Assembly (NCBI GenBank): GCA_019634625.1
Contig: JAHCBA010000025.1
Coordinates: forward strand, 38,295-102,294
Source: Verrucomicrobiia bacterium
GTDB lineage: Bacteria > Verrucomicrobiota > Verrucomicrobiia > Limisphaerales > CAIMTB01
Direction of reading: 5' to 3'
Length of the DNA stretch: 64,000 nt
Both the position numbers and the translations under genes were made by a program. Every line of letters starts with the position of its first letter. The first letter of the stretch is position 1. Shown here piece after piece: positions 27,129-37,300 of this stretch. Below the pieces are notes generated by a model. That model saw only the letters and a list, made by a program, of their open reading frames with translations, made no database searches and was not told the DNA's origin.

Positions 27129-30059
27129 ATGCACAACATCCATCGCCCTCCTGCGCGCCATCGGTGGCGCACACCCTCCTTACGCGGCCTTGCCGCGCTT
27201 CTGGCGACTCAGATGGGAATCTCCGCCCTGGCGACCTCGGGTGCCGTGGTGGTTCCCGCCAGCCTTGCGCTGCCCGCCGGTGCGGTGAACACCGCCCAGC
27301 GTGGGTTCACCTGGACGGTTCACCAGTCCGATTCGACCACGGCCCTCGAGGCTTCCAAGGCCCGTGCCAACAACCAGCTCGCCGGCCAGTACGGGCTCAA
27401 TGTCGCCGACCCCGACGCCATCGGGGGTGCTTCCGGGCCCGCCACGGTTTCGACCTCGCCGGACGCGCCCATCTCCTTCCGGGTCACCGACGTCATCAAT
27501 TTCAGCCAGTTCGAGGGCACCGAATTTGGAACCTTCGTTCCGGATCTGGGCATGCCGGGCATTCCCGGATTGTTGGGAGGCACGGACAGCATTGCCGTCT
27601 CGATCACCACGGCCATCGAGTTTCCCGCAGCCGGGACCTACACGATGATCGTGAACAGCGATGACGGGTTTGAAACCGCGGTGGGTGCCAATCCCAACGA
27701 CATCCTTGCCCTCCGGCTCGGCGGCTTCGACGGCGGACGCGGGGCGGCAGACACGGAGTTCACGTTCGAGATCCAGGCCCCGGGCTTCTACGCCTTCCGC
27801 ACCCTCTATTACGAGGGGGGCGGCGATGCCAGCATCGAGTGGTCCTCGGTGCTGCCGGACGGCACCCGGGCACTGATCAACGACACCGCCAATCATCCCA
27901 ACGCCCTTCGGGCCTTCGTTCTGCCGACCAATCTCCCCGCCTTTGTGCAGCGTCTCGTCCCCGGCCCGGGGCAGGTTTCGATCCTCCAGGGCAGCACCGT
28001 CGAGGCAGTCCTCGTCGATGCCGGAACCCAGGTGAGCACCACCGGCATCACGCTCCTCCTCAACGGCAACCCCGTGCCTGTCGATGTCAGCAAGACCGGC
28101 GGGGAAACGCGCGTCTTCTACTCGGGCGGTCTGGTGGGCAGCACGGATTACACGGCCGAACTCAGTTTCTCGGACAGTGCGGGTCCCCGCACCGTGTCCT
28201 GGACCTTCAACAGCGGCATGGTCAACACCCCGATCTTCGTCATCGAGGCCGAGGACTTCGACTACGACGGGGGCCAGACCAATCCGCAGGCGGGTGTCGA
28301 AGGCCTCGATGTGAATGTGATGCCCTACCTGGGCGGCGCCTACGACGGCCTCTCAGCCGTCATCCGGGTGGACTTCGTCAACAATGACGGCCCCGACTCC
28401 GACCTGTACCGGGAGGAATACGGCGACGACGGACTGCACAAGGTGAACATTTCCGCCCGCAACAACCTGGCCGGCGGCAACGGCGCCGGCGGCAATCCCG
28501 GCATCAATTCGTCGGACCGCCTTACCTACACCACCACGGTCAATTACGGCATCGGCTGGGTGGCCGGAGGCGACTGGCAGAACTACACCCGCACCTTCCC
28601 CGCCAACGCCAGTGGCGGCTGGTGGAGGGTCTTCGCCGGCTTGTCCCACGGAGAGAGCAATCCCGGACAGCTCAGCGGCACCCTGGACCGGGTGGCGTCG
28701 GGCGTCGGGACCGAGGACCAGACCCTCGAACGGCTCGGCCAGTTCAGCGGCCCGGGCTCCGGCGGGTGGGGCAACAACAATCTCGTCCCCATGCGCACCG
28801 CCTCGGGCGATCTCGCCGCCGTGAAACTCACCGGCACCCAGACCGTTCGCTTCAATCTCAACAGCGGCGACTTCGACTTCCTCATCTTCAGCCCGGCGGC
28901 CTCCCCGCCCCCGGTCGTGGAGTCGGTTCCCCAGGACAGCGCCACCCGCACCAACGTCGTTCTCGACTGGGTCCTGCGTGACACCGACGCCCAGGTCAAT
29001 GCGTCCAGTGTCCGCATCCAGTTCAACAGCCAGGATGTCTCCGATCGCGTTGTCGCCACCAAGACGGCAACCGGCGCCACCGTGCGCCTCGATCTCACCG
29101 ACCGGACCTACGCTGCCGGGGAATACCCGTGGCGGCTCACCTTCACGGACAACAGCGCACCGCCCCAGACCGTCGAGGCGAACGGCATCTTTGTGGTGGT
29201 TCCTTATCCGGCCGAGCCCAACAGCATCTTCGTCATCGAGGCGGAGGACTTCAATTACTCCGACGATGGCGTGACCGGCGGCAAGACCAACCCGCAGCGG
29301 GGTGTCGAGGGCATGGACGTGGATGTCATGCCCTACCTCGGCGGGGCCTACGACGGACTCAGCGCGGTCATCAACGTGGACTTCGTCAACAATGACGGAC
29401 CCGACGCCGACAATTACCGCACCGAGGTCGGCGAGGACGGACTCCACAAGGTCAATATCTCGCCCTCCAACGGCAACCGGTTCTCCAACGACCGCGGCTG
29501 GTTCGAGACCATCAACAACTACCGCATCGGCTGGGTCGCCAACGGCGAGTGGCAGAACTACACCCGCACCTTCCCCACCGGGGACTTCAACGTCTGGGCC
29601 GCCATGTCGTACGATGGGCGGTCTCCCGGACAGCTCAACGGTTCCCTCGACCTCGTCACCTCGAATCCCGCGCTGCCCAATCAAACGGTCGAACGCCTCG
29701 GCTCGTTCAGCGCGCCGGGGTCCGGCGGATGGGGCCGCAACGAACTCGTGCCCATGAAGAACACCGCGGGCGCCATCGCCACCGTCGCCATGGGCGGCGT
29801 CCAGACCGTCCGCTTCAACCTCGGCAGCGGCGACATCGATTACCTGCTGTTTGTCACGGCAAGCGCGCAGGTCGAACCGCCGCGAATCAGCCGCATTGCC
29901 CGCAATGCCGACGGCTCGGTCACGGTCGAGTGGACCGGCGGCGGCACCCTGCAGGCCGCGCCGGCCGTCACCGGTCCGTGGACCAATGTCCCCGAGGCCT
30001 CCAGCCCGCACACCGTCACGGCTGCTTCGGGCATGAGTTTCCTCCGCATCGCGCGCTGA
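27129..30059 (+). CDS. Exported protein with a PA14-like region and two copies of a glycan-binding-like module
   Basis: 976 residues from ATG 27129. A signal peptide (RGLAALLATQMGISALATSG) is followed by residues ~60-260 resembling a PA14 fold (TYTMIVNSDDGFETAVG, FRTLYYEGGGDASIEW). An Ig-like domain follows. A ~210-residue module starting VIEAEDFDYDGGQTNPQ (~371) recurs at ~702 (VIEAEDFNYSDDG). Both copies contain VMPYLGGAYDGLSAVI, GIGWV/RIGWV, WQNYTRTFP and QTVRFNL, which recall CBM6-type sugar-binding domains. A last Ig-like domain closes the chain. The role is probably binding to polysaccharide. A strong terminator follows the stop. Confidence 0.78.
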   Translation: MHNIHRPPARHRWRTPSLRGLAALLATQMGISALATSGAVVVPASLALPAGAVNTAQRGFTWTVHQSDSTTALEASKARANNQLAGQYGLNVADPDAIGGASGPATVSTSPDAPISFRVTDVINFSQFEGTEFGTFVPDLGMPGIPGLLGGTDSIAVSITTAIEFPAAGTYTMIVNSDDGFETAVGANPNDILALRLGGFDGGRGAADTEFTFEIQAPGFYAFRTLYYEGGGDASIEWSSVLPDGTRALINDTANHPNALRAFVLPTNLPAFVQRLVPGPGQVSILQGSTVEAVLVDAGTQVSTTGITLLLNGNPVPVDVSKTGGETRVFYSGGLVGSTDYTAELSFSDSAGPRTVSWTFNSGMVNTPIFVIEAEDFDYDGGQTNPQAGVEGLDVNVMPYLGGAYDGLSAVIRVDFVNNDGPDSDLYREEYGDDGLHKVNISARNNLAGGNGAGGNPGINSSDRLTYTTTVNYGIGWVAGGDWQNYTRTFPANASGGWWRVFAGLSHGESNPGQLSGTLDRVASGVGTEDQTLERLGQFSGPGSGGWGNNNLVPMRTASGDLAAVKLTGTQTVRFNLNSGDFDFLIFSPAASPPPVVESVPQDSATRTNVVLDWVLRDTDAQVNASSVRIQFNSQDVSDRVVATKTATGATVRLDLTDRTYAAGEYPWRLTFTDNSAPPQTVEANGIFVVVPYPAEPNSIFVIEAEDFNYSDDGVTGGKTNPQRGVEGMDVDVMPYLGGAYDGLSAVINVDFVNNDGPDADNYRTEVGEDGLHKVNISPSNGNRFSNDRGWFETINNYRIGWVANGEWQNYTRTFPTGDFNVWAAMSYDGRSPGQLNGSLDLVTSNPALPNQTVERLGSFSAPGSGGWGRNELVPMKNTAGAIATVAMGGVQTVRFNLGSGDIDYLLFVTASAQVEPPRISRIARNADGSVTVEWTGGGTLQAAPAVTGPWTNVPEASSPHTVTAASGMSFLRIAR

Positions 30060-30082
30060 CCTCGACGCGATCGTCGCTCACG

Positions 30083-30116
30083 GGCCGGACCGGGAACCTT
30101 CCCGGTCCGGCCTTTT
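30083..30116 (+). terminator. Rho-independent terminator
   Basis: A perfect 12-bp stem (GGCCGGACCGGG / CCCGGTCCGGCC) closes a six-base loop, then TTTTC. It starts 24 bp after the stop of the 976-residue protein gene and is the clearest terminator in the window. Confidence 0.9.
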
Positions 30117-30130
30117 CGCTCTCCAGGGCG

Positions 30131-30289
30131 GTGCATCCCGGGATTGTGGGTGAGGAGGCAACGCATCGGAGGGACGAGCTCTGCGAGTCCTCAACCCAAA
30201 GCTCCATACCGTTGCGGCCTCATGGAACTCGGCCCTCCGAAGCGCCGCTTCGAGGAATTCGCACCTCGACCCGCACTTCCGGGATGCAC
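30131..30289 (+). repeat. Dispersed ~159-bp repeat, copy C
   Basis: It has both ends intact (GTGCATCCCGGGATTGTGGG at the left, TTCCGGGATGCAC at the right) and the full core. It is the best-preserved copy together with D and starts 15 bp after a terminator. Nothing else is seen between it and the next gene (30290-30334). Confidence 0.87.
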
Positions 30290-30334
30290 GGTCTCCGGGG
30301 GGGCGGCTACCCTCTCTCTTGTCCTGCTCTGAAA

Positions 30335-33300
30335 ATGCACCCCACCATGACCTGTAGGCGCGAACGTCAGGACGCGAGCCTTCCCATGCTCCACGACTCT
30401 GCACGCCTCCTCACGCCGGCGCCCGCGAGACAAGGGGAAGGTGAAGCCTCAGCGGACGGCTCGGAGCGCGGACAGCCCTGTCCGCGGGTCTCGCGACCAG
30501 GCCGGGGTCCGTGCGGACAAGGCTCCCGGCACTCCGAGCGAAGGGGGGCGCCTGCGGTTGTCCCCCCTGGCGGTGCACGTCGCTCCTGGGAACTCGCACG
30601 GGTCGCCCTCCTCCTCGGGATCGTCTTCTCCACCGCGGGCATCGCCGCCGCGAGCGAATGGCGGAATCACCCCGGGTACCGGTCGCGTCCCTTGTCCCCG
30701 GCTCCCGGCCCCGACGGTTTCCGACGTCTCGATGCCCTCGAACTCGGCATCGCCTTCACCAACCGCGTCTCCCGTGAGCGCACGGTTCTCAATCGGAATC
30801 TTCTCAACGGCTCGGGAGTCGCCGCGGGGGACATCGATGGCGACGGCCTTTGCGATCTCTACTTCTGCGGTCTCGAGTCCGACAACGTCCTCTACCGCAA
30901 TCTCGGCGACGGACGGTTCGAGGACATCACCGCCTCCGCGGGGGTCGCCTGCGCCGGGCAGGACTCCACCGGCGCGGTTTTCGCCGACGTCAATGGCAAC
31001 GGGCATCTGGACCTCCTGGTGGCCGCGCTCGACCGGGGCGTGCGCCTTTTTCTCAACGACGGCCGGGGGCGCTTCCGGGAAGCCACCGCCACATCCGGAC
31101 TGCTCGACCGTCCCGGCGCCACCTCGCTGGCCCTTGCCGACGCCGACGGGGACGGCGACCTCGATCTCTACGTCGCCCACTACCGTCCCGACACCATCGC
31201 CGACCAGCCGTCCACCCGGTACCGGCTGCAGATCGTCGAGGGCTGGCCCGAGGTGGTGGAGGTCAACGGGCAGCCCGTCAGCCACCCCCGCTGGGCGGAT
31301 CGCTTCACGGTCTCGCCCCTCGGGCAGATCATCGAGCACGGCCTGCCCGATGCCTTCTATCTCAACGACGGTACCGGGGTCTTCACCCACGTCCCCTTCA
31401 CGGAAGGCGCCTTCCTCGACGAGGACGGCGTGCCGCTGCGCGAACCGCCGCGGGATTGGGGGCTTGCGGTGCAGTTCCGCGACTTCAACGGCGATGGCGC
31501 CCCCGACCTCTACATCTGCAACGACTTCGTCTCCCCGGACCGCTTCTGGATCAATGTCGGCTCCGGCCGTTTCCAGGCCCTGCCGGCCCGGGCCATGCCC
31601 ACCATCTCGGCGTCCTCGATGGGCGTGGACGGCGCCGACCTCGATCGTAATGGCCACATCGACCTCTTCGTCGCCGACATGCTCAGTCCCGATCATCGCA
31701 ACCGCCATGTGCAGCTTGGCGAACGCGCCGCAATTCGCCCCGCCCCGCCCGCCGGTCTCGTGGTGGACCGCCTCCAGGTCCCCCGCAACACGCTTCAGTG
31801 GAATCGCGGGGACGGCACGTTCGCGGAGATCGCCCAATTCGCCGGGATCGAGGCCTCGGACTGGTCCTGGCAACCTGTCTTCCTCGACGTGGATCTCGAT
31901 GGCTTCGAGGACCTGTTGATCGGCAATGGCGTTCTCCGGGATTTCCAGAACGCCGACTGGGCCGACCGCATGGAGGCGGCCCGCGCCGGACGCTCCATGT
32001 CCCAGCGGGAGATCCTCGCCTGGATCGCCCGGTTCCCCGCCCTCGAAACCCCGAACCTGGCCTTCCGCAACCGCGGTGACCTGACCTTCGAGGATCGCAG
32101 TGCCGACTGGGGCTTCAACACCGCGGGGATTTCCCAGGGATTCGCCCTCGCCGATCTCGACAACGACGGGGACCTCGATCTCGTGCTCAACAACTTCCTC
32201 GAAGGCCCGGGCCTCTACCGCAATGTCGGGGCCCGTCCCCGGATCGCCGTGCGTCTGCGCGGACTCGCCCCCAACACGGCCGGCATCGGCGCCCGGATCG
32301 TCGTCCGGGGCGGTCCGGTCGGGCAGAGCCAGGAAATGATCTCCGGGGGACGTTACCTGTCCGGCGACCAGGCCCAGCGGACCTTTGCCGCGGGCACGAA
32401 CGGGCACCCGCTCGAGGTCGAAGTCCAGTGGCGCAGTGGACGCCGCTCCGTGGTCACCGCCCCGCCCAACACTCTTCTCGAAATCCATGAACCCGATGGC
32501 CCGACAGACCGCCCGGTTCCCGCTGCTCCATCCGTCACGGCACCCGCCGCCGCCCGGCCCTGGTTCGTCGAGTTCAACGCCCTCCCCGAGGTGCCCCACG
32601 CCGAACCGCCCTTCGATGAAGCCCATCGCCAGCCGCTGATCCTTCGTCGCCTTGACCGCCTCGGGCCCGGGGTCACGTGGCACGACCTCGACCGCGACGG
32701 CTGGGACGACCTGGTGATCGCCAACGGCGCGGGTCATCTCCCGATAGTCCTGCGGAACCTTGGGGGAACGCGGTTCGAGCGCGTCGTCGATCCCCCCTTT
32801 CATCGCCCGCTCCTCTGTGACCAGACGACGGTCCTCGGCGTGGGCAGCCTTCTTCTGGCCGGCGCCTCCAACTATCGCGACGGCTCCACCAACGCCGGAC
32901 TCGTCCGCCTCTACGATTTCGAACGACGCGCCGCCGGCGACAACTTCCCCGGTCACACCTTCGCCTGCGGACCGCTGGCGTTGGCCGACATCGACGGCGA
33001 CGGCGACCTGGATCTCTTCGTCGGGGGGCGCGCGATTCCCGGTCGCTACCCGCATCCCCCCGAGTCGATTCTCTACCGCAACGACCAGGGTCGCTTCACC
33101 CCGGTGCAGCGGTGGGAAGGTCTGGCCAACATCAGTGCCGCCCTGTTCACCGATCTCGACGGCGACGGTTTTCCTGAACTCGTCCTGGCGGCGGACGCCT
33201 CGCCCCTGCGCGTCTTCCAACGACGGGACGGACAGTTCGAGGAGGTCACCGACGACTGGGGCTTCGGCAACCATCGCGGTTGGTGGGCCGGGGTGGCCTC

Positions 33301-34318
33301 CGGCGATCTCAATGGCGACGGTCAACTCGAACTCGTCGCCTCCAACTGGGGTCTCAACACCGCCTTTCGCGCCAGCCCGGACCGACCCCGCCGGTTGTAC
33401 TACGGTGACTTCGACGGCAACGGAACCATCGATCTCCTCGAGGCCCGCTTCGATCCGGTCGTTGGCAGGGAGGTCCCCGATCTCACCCTCAACTGGGCCC
33501 GGAACGCCCTGCCGTCGCTCCAGCAACGGTTCCCGACCTACGCCTCCTATGCCGGAGCCGGCATCGGCGAAATCCTCGGCGACGCCGCCGCCCGCGCCGG
33601 TGTCCTCGAAGTGACCCACCTCGAGTCCACCGTCTTCCGCCGACGCGGTGGCCGGTTTGTCGCCGAACCTCTACCCGCCCAGGCCCAATGGGCGCCTGCC
33701 TTTGGCGTCACCATCGCCGACGTCACCGGCAACGGATTCGAGGATGTCTTCCTCGCCCAGAACACCTCCGCCCTGGCCCCCAGCGAGACACCCGCCGACG
33801 CGGGACTCGGACTCCTCCTCGTCAATGACGGTCGCGGCGGCCTGGATCCGGTCTCCGCCCGCGAAAGCGGCATCCGCATCGAAGGCGATCAGCGCGGTGC
33901 CGCGGTGGCCGATTTCGACGGCGACGGACGCCTGGACCTGGCGGTCGGCCGCAACCGGGACACCGTGCGGCTCTTTCGCAATGTGGCCGCCACGCCGGGA
34001 TTGCGGGTCCGGTTGCGCGGTCCAGCCGGCAATCCCGATGGCATCGGTGCCCAGATCCGGCTTCAGGCCGGAACCCGGCGCGGTGCCGTCCGGGAGGTCC
34101 AGGCGGGAAGCGGGTTCCATTCGCAGAACAGCGCGGTCCAGGTCCTCGCCCTCCCCGATGGCACGCCTCCCGATGCCATCTGGATCCGCTGGCCCGGCGG
34201 CCGGATTGCCGAATCGCCCATTCCGCCTGCCGCCGTGGAGATCGCGGTCCGCTTCGATGGCGGCCTGGAAGTCACCCGTTCATCGAACCCGTCACCGCCG
34301 GTTTCGCGCCGACCCTGA
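30335..34318 (+). CDS. Large exported FG-GAP / ASPIC-UnbV protein, paralogue of the gene at 23002
   Basis: 1327 residues if started at ATG 30335; the ATG at 30386 is also possible. The first ~85 codons are unusual: they include an inverted-repeat element (30460-30538), and the signal-peptide-like helix (ELARVALLLGIVFSTAGIAA) comes only at ~90-110. The true start may therefore be a non-ATG codon nearer that helix. Then follow VCBS loops (AGDIDGDGLCDLYFC, LADADGDGDLDLYV), an UnbV module (GIGARIVVRGGPVGQSQEMI), a second propeller and a final UnbV module (GIGAQIRLQAGTRRGAVREV). The domain order equals that of the 23002 gene. It is exported, calcium-binding and of unknown role. Confidence 0.84.
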   Translation: MHPTMTCRRERQDASLPMLHDSARLLTPAPARQGEGEASADGSERGQPCPRVSRPGRGPCGQGSRHSERRGAPAVVPPGGARRSWELARVALLLGIVFSTAGIAAASEWRNHPGYRSRPLSPAPGPDGFRRLDALELGIAFTNRVSRERTVLNRNLLNGSGVAAGDIDGDGLCDLYFCGLESDNVLYRNLGDGRFEDITASAGVACAGQDSTGAVFADVNGNGHLDLLVAALDRGVRLFLNDGRGRFREATATSGLLDRPGATSLALADADGDGDLDLYVAHYRPDTIADQPSTRYRLQIVEGWPEVVEVNGQPVSHPRWADRFTVSPLGQIIEHGLPDAFYLNDGTGVFTHVPFTEGAFLDEDGVPLREPPRDWGLAVQFRDFNGDGAPDLYICNDFVSPDRFWINVGSGRFQALPARAMPTISASSMGVDGADLDRNGHIDLFVADMLSPDHRNRHVQLGERAAIRPAPPAGLVVDRLQVPRNTLQWNRGDGTFAEIAQFAGIEASDWSWQPVFLDVDLDGFEDLLIGNGVLRDFQNADWADRMEAARAGRSMSQREILAWIARFPALETPNLAFRNRGDLTFEDRSADWGFNTAGISQGFALADLDNDGDLDLVLNNFLEGPGLYRNVGARPRIAVRLRGLAPNTAGIGARIVVRGGPVGQSQEMISGGRYLSGDQAQRTFAAGTNGHPLEVEVQWRSGRRSVVTAPPNTLLEIHEPDGPTDRPVPAAPSVTAPAAARPWFVEFNALPEVPHAEPPFDEAHRQPLILRRLDRLGPGVTWHDLDRDGWDDLVIANGAGHLPIVLRNLGGTRFERVVDPPFHRPLLCDQTTVLGVGSLLLAGASNYRDGSTNAGLVRLYDFERRAAGDNFPGHTFACGPLALADIDGDGDLDLFVGGRAIPGRYPHPPESILYRNDQGRFTPVQRWEGLANISAALFTDLDGDGFPELVLAADASPLRVFQRRDGQFEEVTDDWGFGNHRGWWAGVASGDLNGDGQLELVASNWGLNTAFRASPDRPRRLYYGDFDGNGTIDLLEARFDPVVGREVPDLTLNWARNALPSLQQRFPTYASYAGAGIGEILGDAAARAGVLEVTHLESTVFRRRGGRFVAEPLPAQAQWAPAFGVTIADVTGNGFEDVFLAQNTSALAPSETPADAGLGLLLVNDGRGGLDPVSARESGIRIEGDQRGAAVADFDGDGRLDLAVGRNRDTVRLFRNVAATPGLRVRLRGPAGNPDGIGAQIRLQAGTRRGAVREVQAGSGFHSQNSAVQVLALPDGTPPDAIWIRWPGGRIAESPIPPAAVEIAVRFDGGLEVTRSSNPSPPVSRRP
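30460..30538. repeat. Inverted-repeat element inside the 5' end of the UnbV gene
   Basis: CTCGGAGCGCGGACAGCCC at the left pairs imperfectly with GGCTCCCGGCACTCCGAG at the right. An inner hairpin GCGGACAG/CTGTCCGC sits at the left arm. It encodes low-complexity residues (SERGQPCPRVSRPGRG) that do not look like protein of this family. It may be an inserted miniature element that has become, or only seems to be, coding. Confidence 0.55.
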
Positions 34319-34356
34319 GAGTGCCTGCCTGCCACCCGTTCGCCACGCCGCGGCGT

Positions 34357-37300
34357 TCACGGACAGGCCTCGAGCAGTTTGCGGCGGGTGGAGACTTCGG
34401 GGTAGTCGGCTGCCAGCAATCGAATCGCCGGGATACTCCCTGGGTCCGCAATCCGGCCCAGGGCTTCCGCGGCCGCGTAACGCGTATCGACGGCGTTGTC
34501 GAGATTGCCCACCACCGCCAGCAATGGGGAGACCGCCCGGGCATCGCCAATCCGCCCCAGCGCCCAGGCCGCCGCCGCGCGCCAGCACGGGGTGGCCTCC
34601 ATCTGCAGAAGGTGGATGTTCGGCTCGGCCGGATCGGGCCGGCCGTGCCGTGCTTCGTTCAGTTCATGGCCCAGCGACCCCACCAGGGTTTCGATCGCCG
34701 AAGGATCCCCCAGATTCCCCAGCGCCCGGCCCAGATAAAGCAGCACCCAGTGACGATGCGGCAACCTGACTTGAAAGGTCTGGGGATGGTTCAAAGCCCG
34801 GACGAAGGTTTCCTCCGGTTTCGCCCGGTAACGGCGGTAGGTGTCCAGGATGGCCGGCACATAACGGCGATCGCGACAGACCGTCGCGAGCAGTTGCGCG
34901 GCGCGGTTCTCGGGACAGGGATGGCCCGCCCAGGCATTGAAGGTGGCGCCAAGGGCTTCCTGTAGGTCCGGGGACGCCGGCGAACCCGTTTCGCCCAACA
35001 CCGCCAGACAGGTCCCCAGCAGTTCGTCACCGCGGCCGCTGCGCCGGATCACACGCCCGGCCAGCAACTCGTAGGTATCCGTCTCGAGAAAGAGGGCGCG
35101 GTCGGGATCGGTGGGAATCGACCGGAGGATCGCCGGCACAATGGGGCCGGCACGGGTGCTCCCGATCCGGTCCAGGGCCTCGATGACCCGCGCATGAATG
35201 GGCGAGGCATGACACGCATAGAGCGCCTCGTGATCGCTGTACCAGCCGACGTAGTTCACATAGGGCCCAAGCCGCGCAAAGGTGTCGATCAGGACCGCTT
35301 CGGCCTCGGGAGTGCCAATCCAGCCCAGGGCTTCCACCGCCGTCTCCGCCAGGAACAGATTGCCCGTCTCGGGTTGGATGTGCGTGTCGAGGATCTCGAC
35401 CAACAACGGAATGGCCCCGGTGTCCCGCAGAAACCCGAGAGCCCGCGTGGCCGCCTGCAACGTCCGCGGATTCAGCGGCGATCGCGCATCGAACGTGAAT
35501 TGATCCGTCCGGTTGTTTCCCGTGAAGCGCGGATAGGGATTGCGGTCCTTCTCCCGGGCCACATAGGCGCGCAGGGCCGAACGTGCCGCGTCGCCGCCAA
35601 GGTGCCCCAACGTCACGATCGCCCGTCGCTGTACCGCACGATCCGGGCTGTCGATCCGATCGATCAGGGCCTGCTCGCGCTCGGTCCAGGTGCCGGCGTC
35701 GAGCCAGGCGCGCCAGATGCCAGCCTGGTGCGCCCGCGCGTCCCGGGTGGCAGGAACCTCGACCGGCACCCGATGACCGGTGAGGTTCTCCAAGGCCACC
35801 TCGGCGGCCTGGGCCGCGTTGGGATCCGGGTCGCCCAGCAGCGCCAGCAGTGCGGACACGCTGTCCCGGGTGCCGCAGGCCGCCAATGCCATGGCGGCGG
35901 CCACGCGCAGTTCGCGAACGGGATCCCGCAGCGCAACAGCGAGGGCCGGCGCCGCCGAACGGTCACGGAACAGGCCAAGACGCTGGGCGGCGGAAATCCG
36001 CAGGGCCGGGTCGGAACCCTCCAGTTTCGCGATCCAGGCGGAAACCTCCTCGCGTCCGGATGCCGGCGTGTCCAGGCCATCCCGGTAGAGGTTGAGCGAC
36101 GCGATCTCCCGGAAGCGTTCGAACTGCAGATCCATCATGCCGGAGGTGCCCGGGTTGTTGCCGCGGAACCGATGGGGTTCGCCCTGGTCAAGCAGCCTCA
36201 ACGGGCGGGTGCGAAAGGCGTCCGGCAGACAGCGATCCATCGGCGGCGCCGTCCCTCGCGGTTCGTGACATCCCACGCAGGAGCGGATCTCGCCCGGCCG
36301 GACATACGTCCACGACATCTCGTTCAATTCCGACCGGCCTTCGGCATCGACCGCCTGCAGCGCGATCGGCACGTCGGCCGGCACTTCCACTGAGAACGAC
36401 CCGTCGGGTCCGATCGGGACCGTGCCCAGTTCGATCACCTCCTTGCCCTGATGGACGAAATCCCAGTGGGAGGAACGCATGCTCACGCCCCGGGACCGGA
36501 GCACCCGGATGGCGCGGATCTGGTCCCAGTCGGCGTCGGTCTTCCGGGTGATGCGCACGTCCTGGGCGTAGAGGAAACCCGTGGCACCCGGCGCGCCGGC
36601 GCGGGCAGGGTTGACGCTCTCGGTCAGCACCGGCGGCCGTTGCCGCGCTCCCAGAGACACCGGGGAATGAATGGGTGTCTCCGGGGAGGTGTAGATCTCC
36701 GTGAGATGGTTGCCGGCCGGATCCAGTACCGCCAGCACCCGCGGACGCCGATCCGCGGCGTCATGATGCAGCAGGGTGGCCAGCAGCCGACCCTCCGGCA
36801 GCGGCGCCACCTCGCCCAGGCCGTCCGGCAGCCGGTGGAACGATGACTCCGGCTCACCGGGTTGACCCACGTAATTGCCGTGGTTGGAGAGAAACGCCAT
36901 CCGTCCGTCAGGCAATGGCGCCGGACTCCCATAACCCAGCAGCCGCAACCGCACCCCGTACACCGCCCCCACATCCGCCCCGAACAAGGTCATGCCCGTC
37001 GTTCCATCGGGTCGGATGGCGTGAATCGTGGTCTCGACCTTGGCCCGACCGAAGAAATTGTCGCTCCGGACAAACGCGATGCGACCGTCGGCCATCACCC
37101 TCGGTTCGTTGTCGAAGATCGGGGTGTGGGTGATGGACCGGATCTGGCTTCCGTCGGCTTGCATGACGAACAGGGCGCGGGCTGGCGCCGCATGGTACTC
37201 CTCGAAGGTGCCGATCCGGGTCGAGGCAAAGACGATCCGGCCATCGGGCAGTTCCGCCGGATCGATGTCATGGAAGGGGCCATGGGTGAGCTGTTGCGGC

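Noticed and set aside
30449..33619. 1056-codon minus-strand open frame
   Set aside because: It is antisense to the second UnbV gene and has the same compositional artefact.
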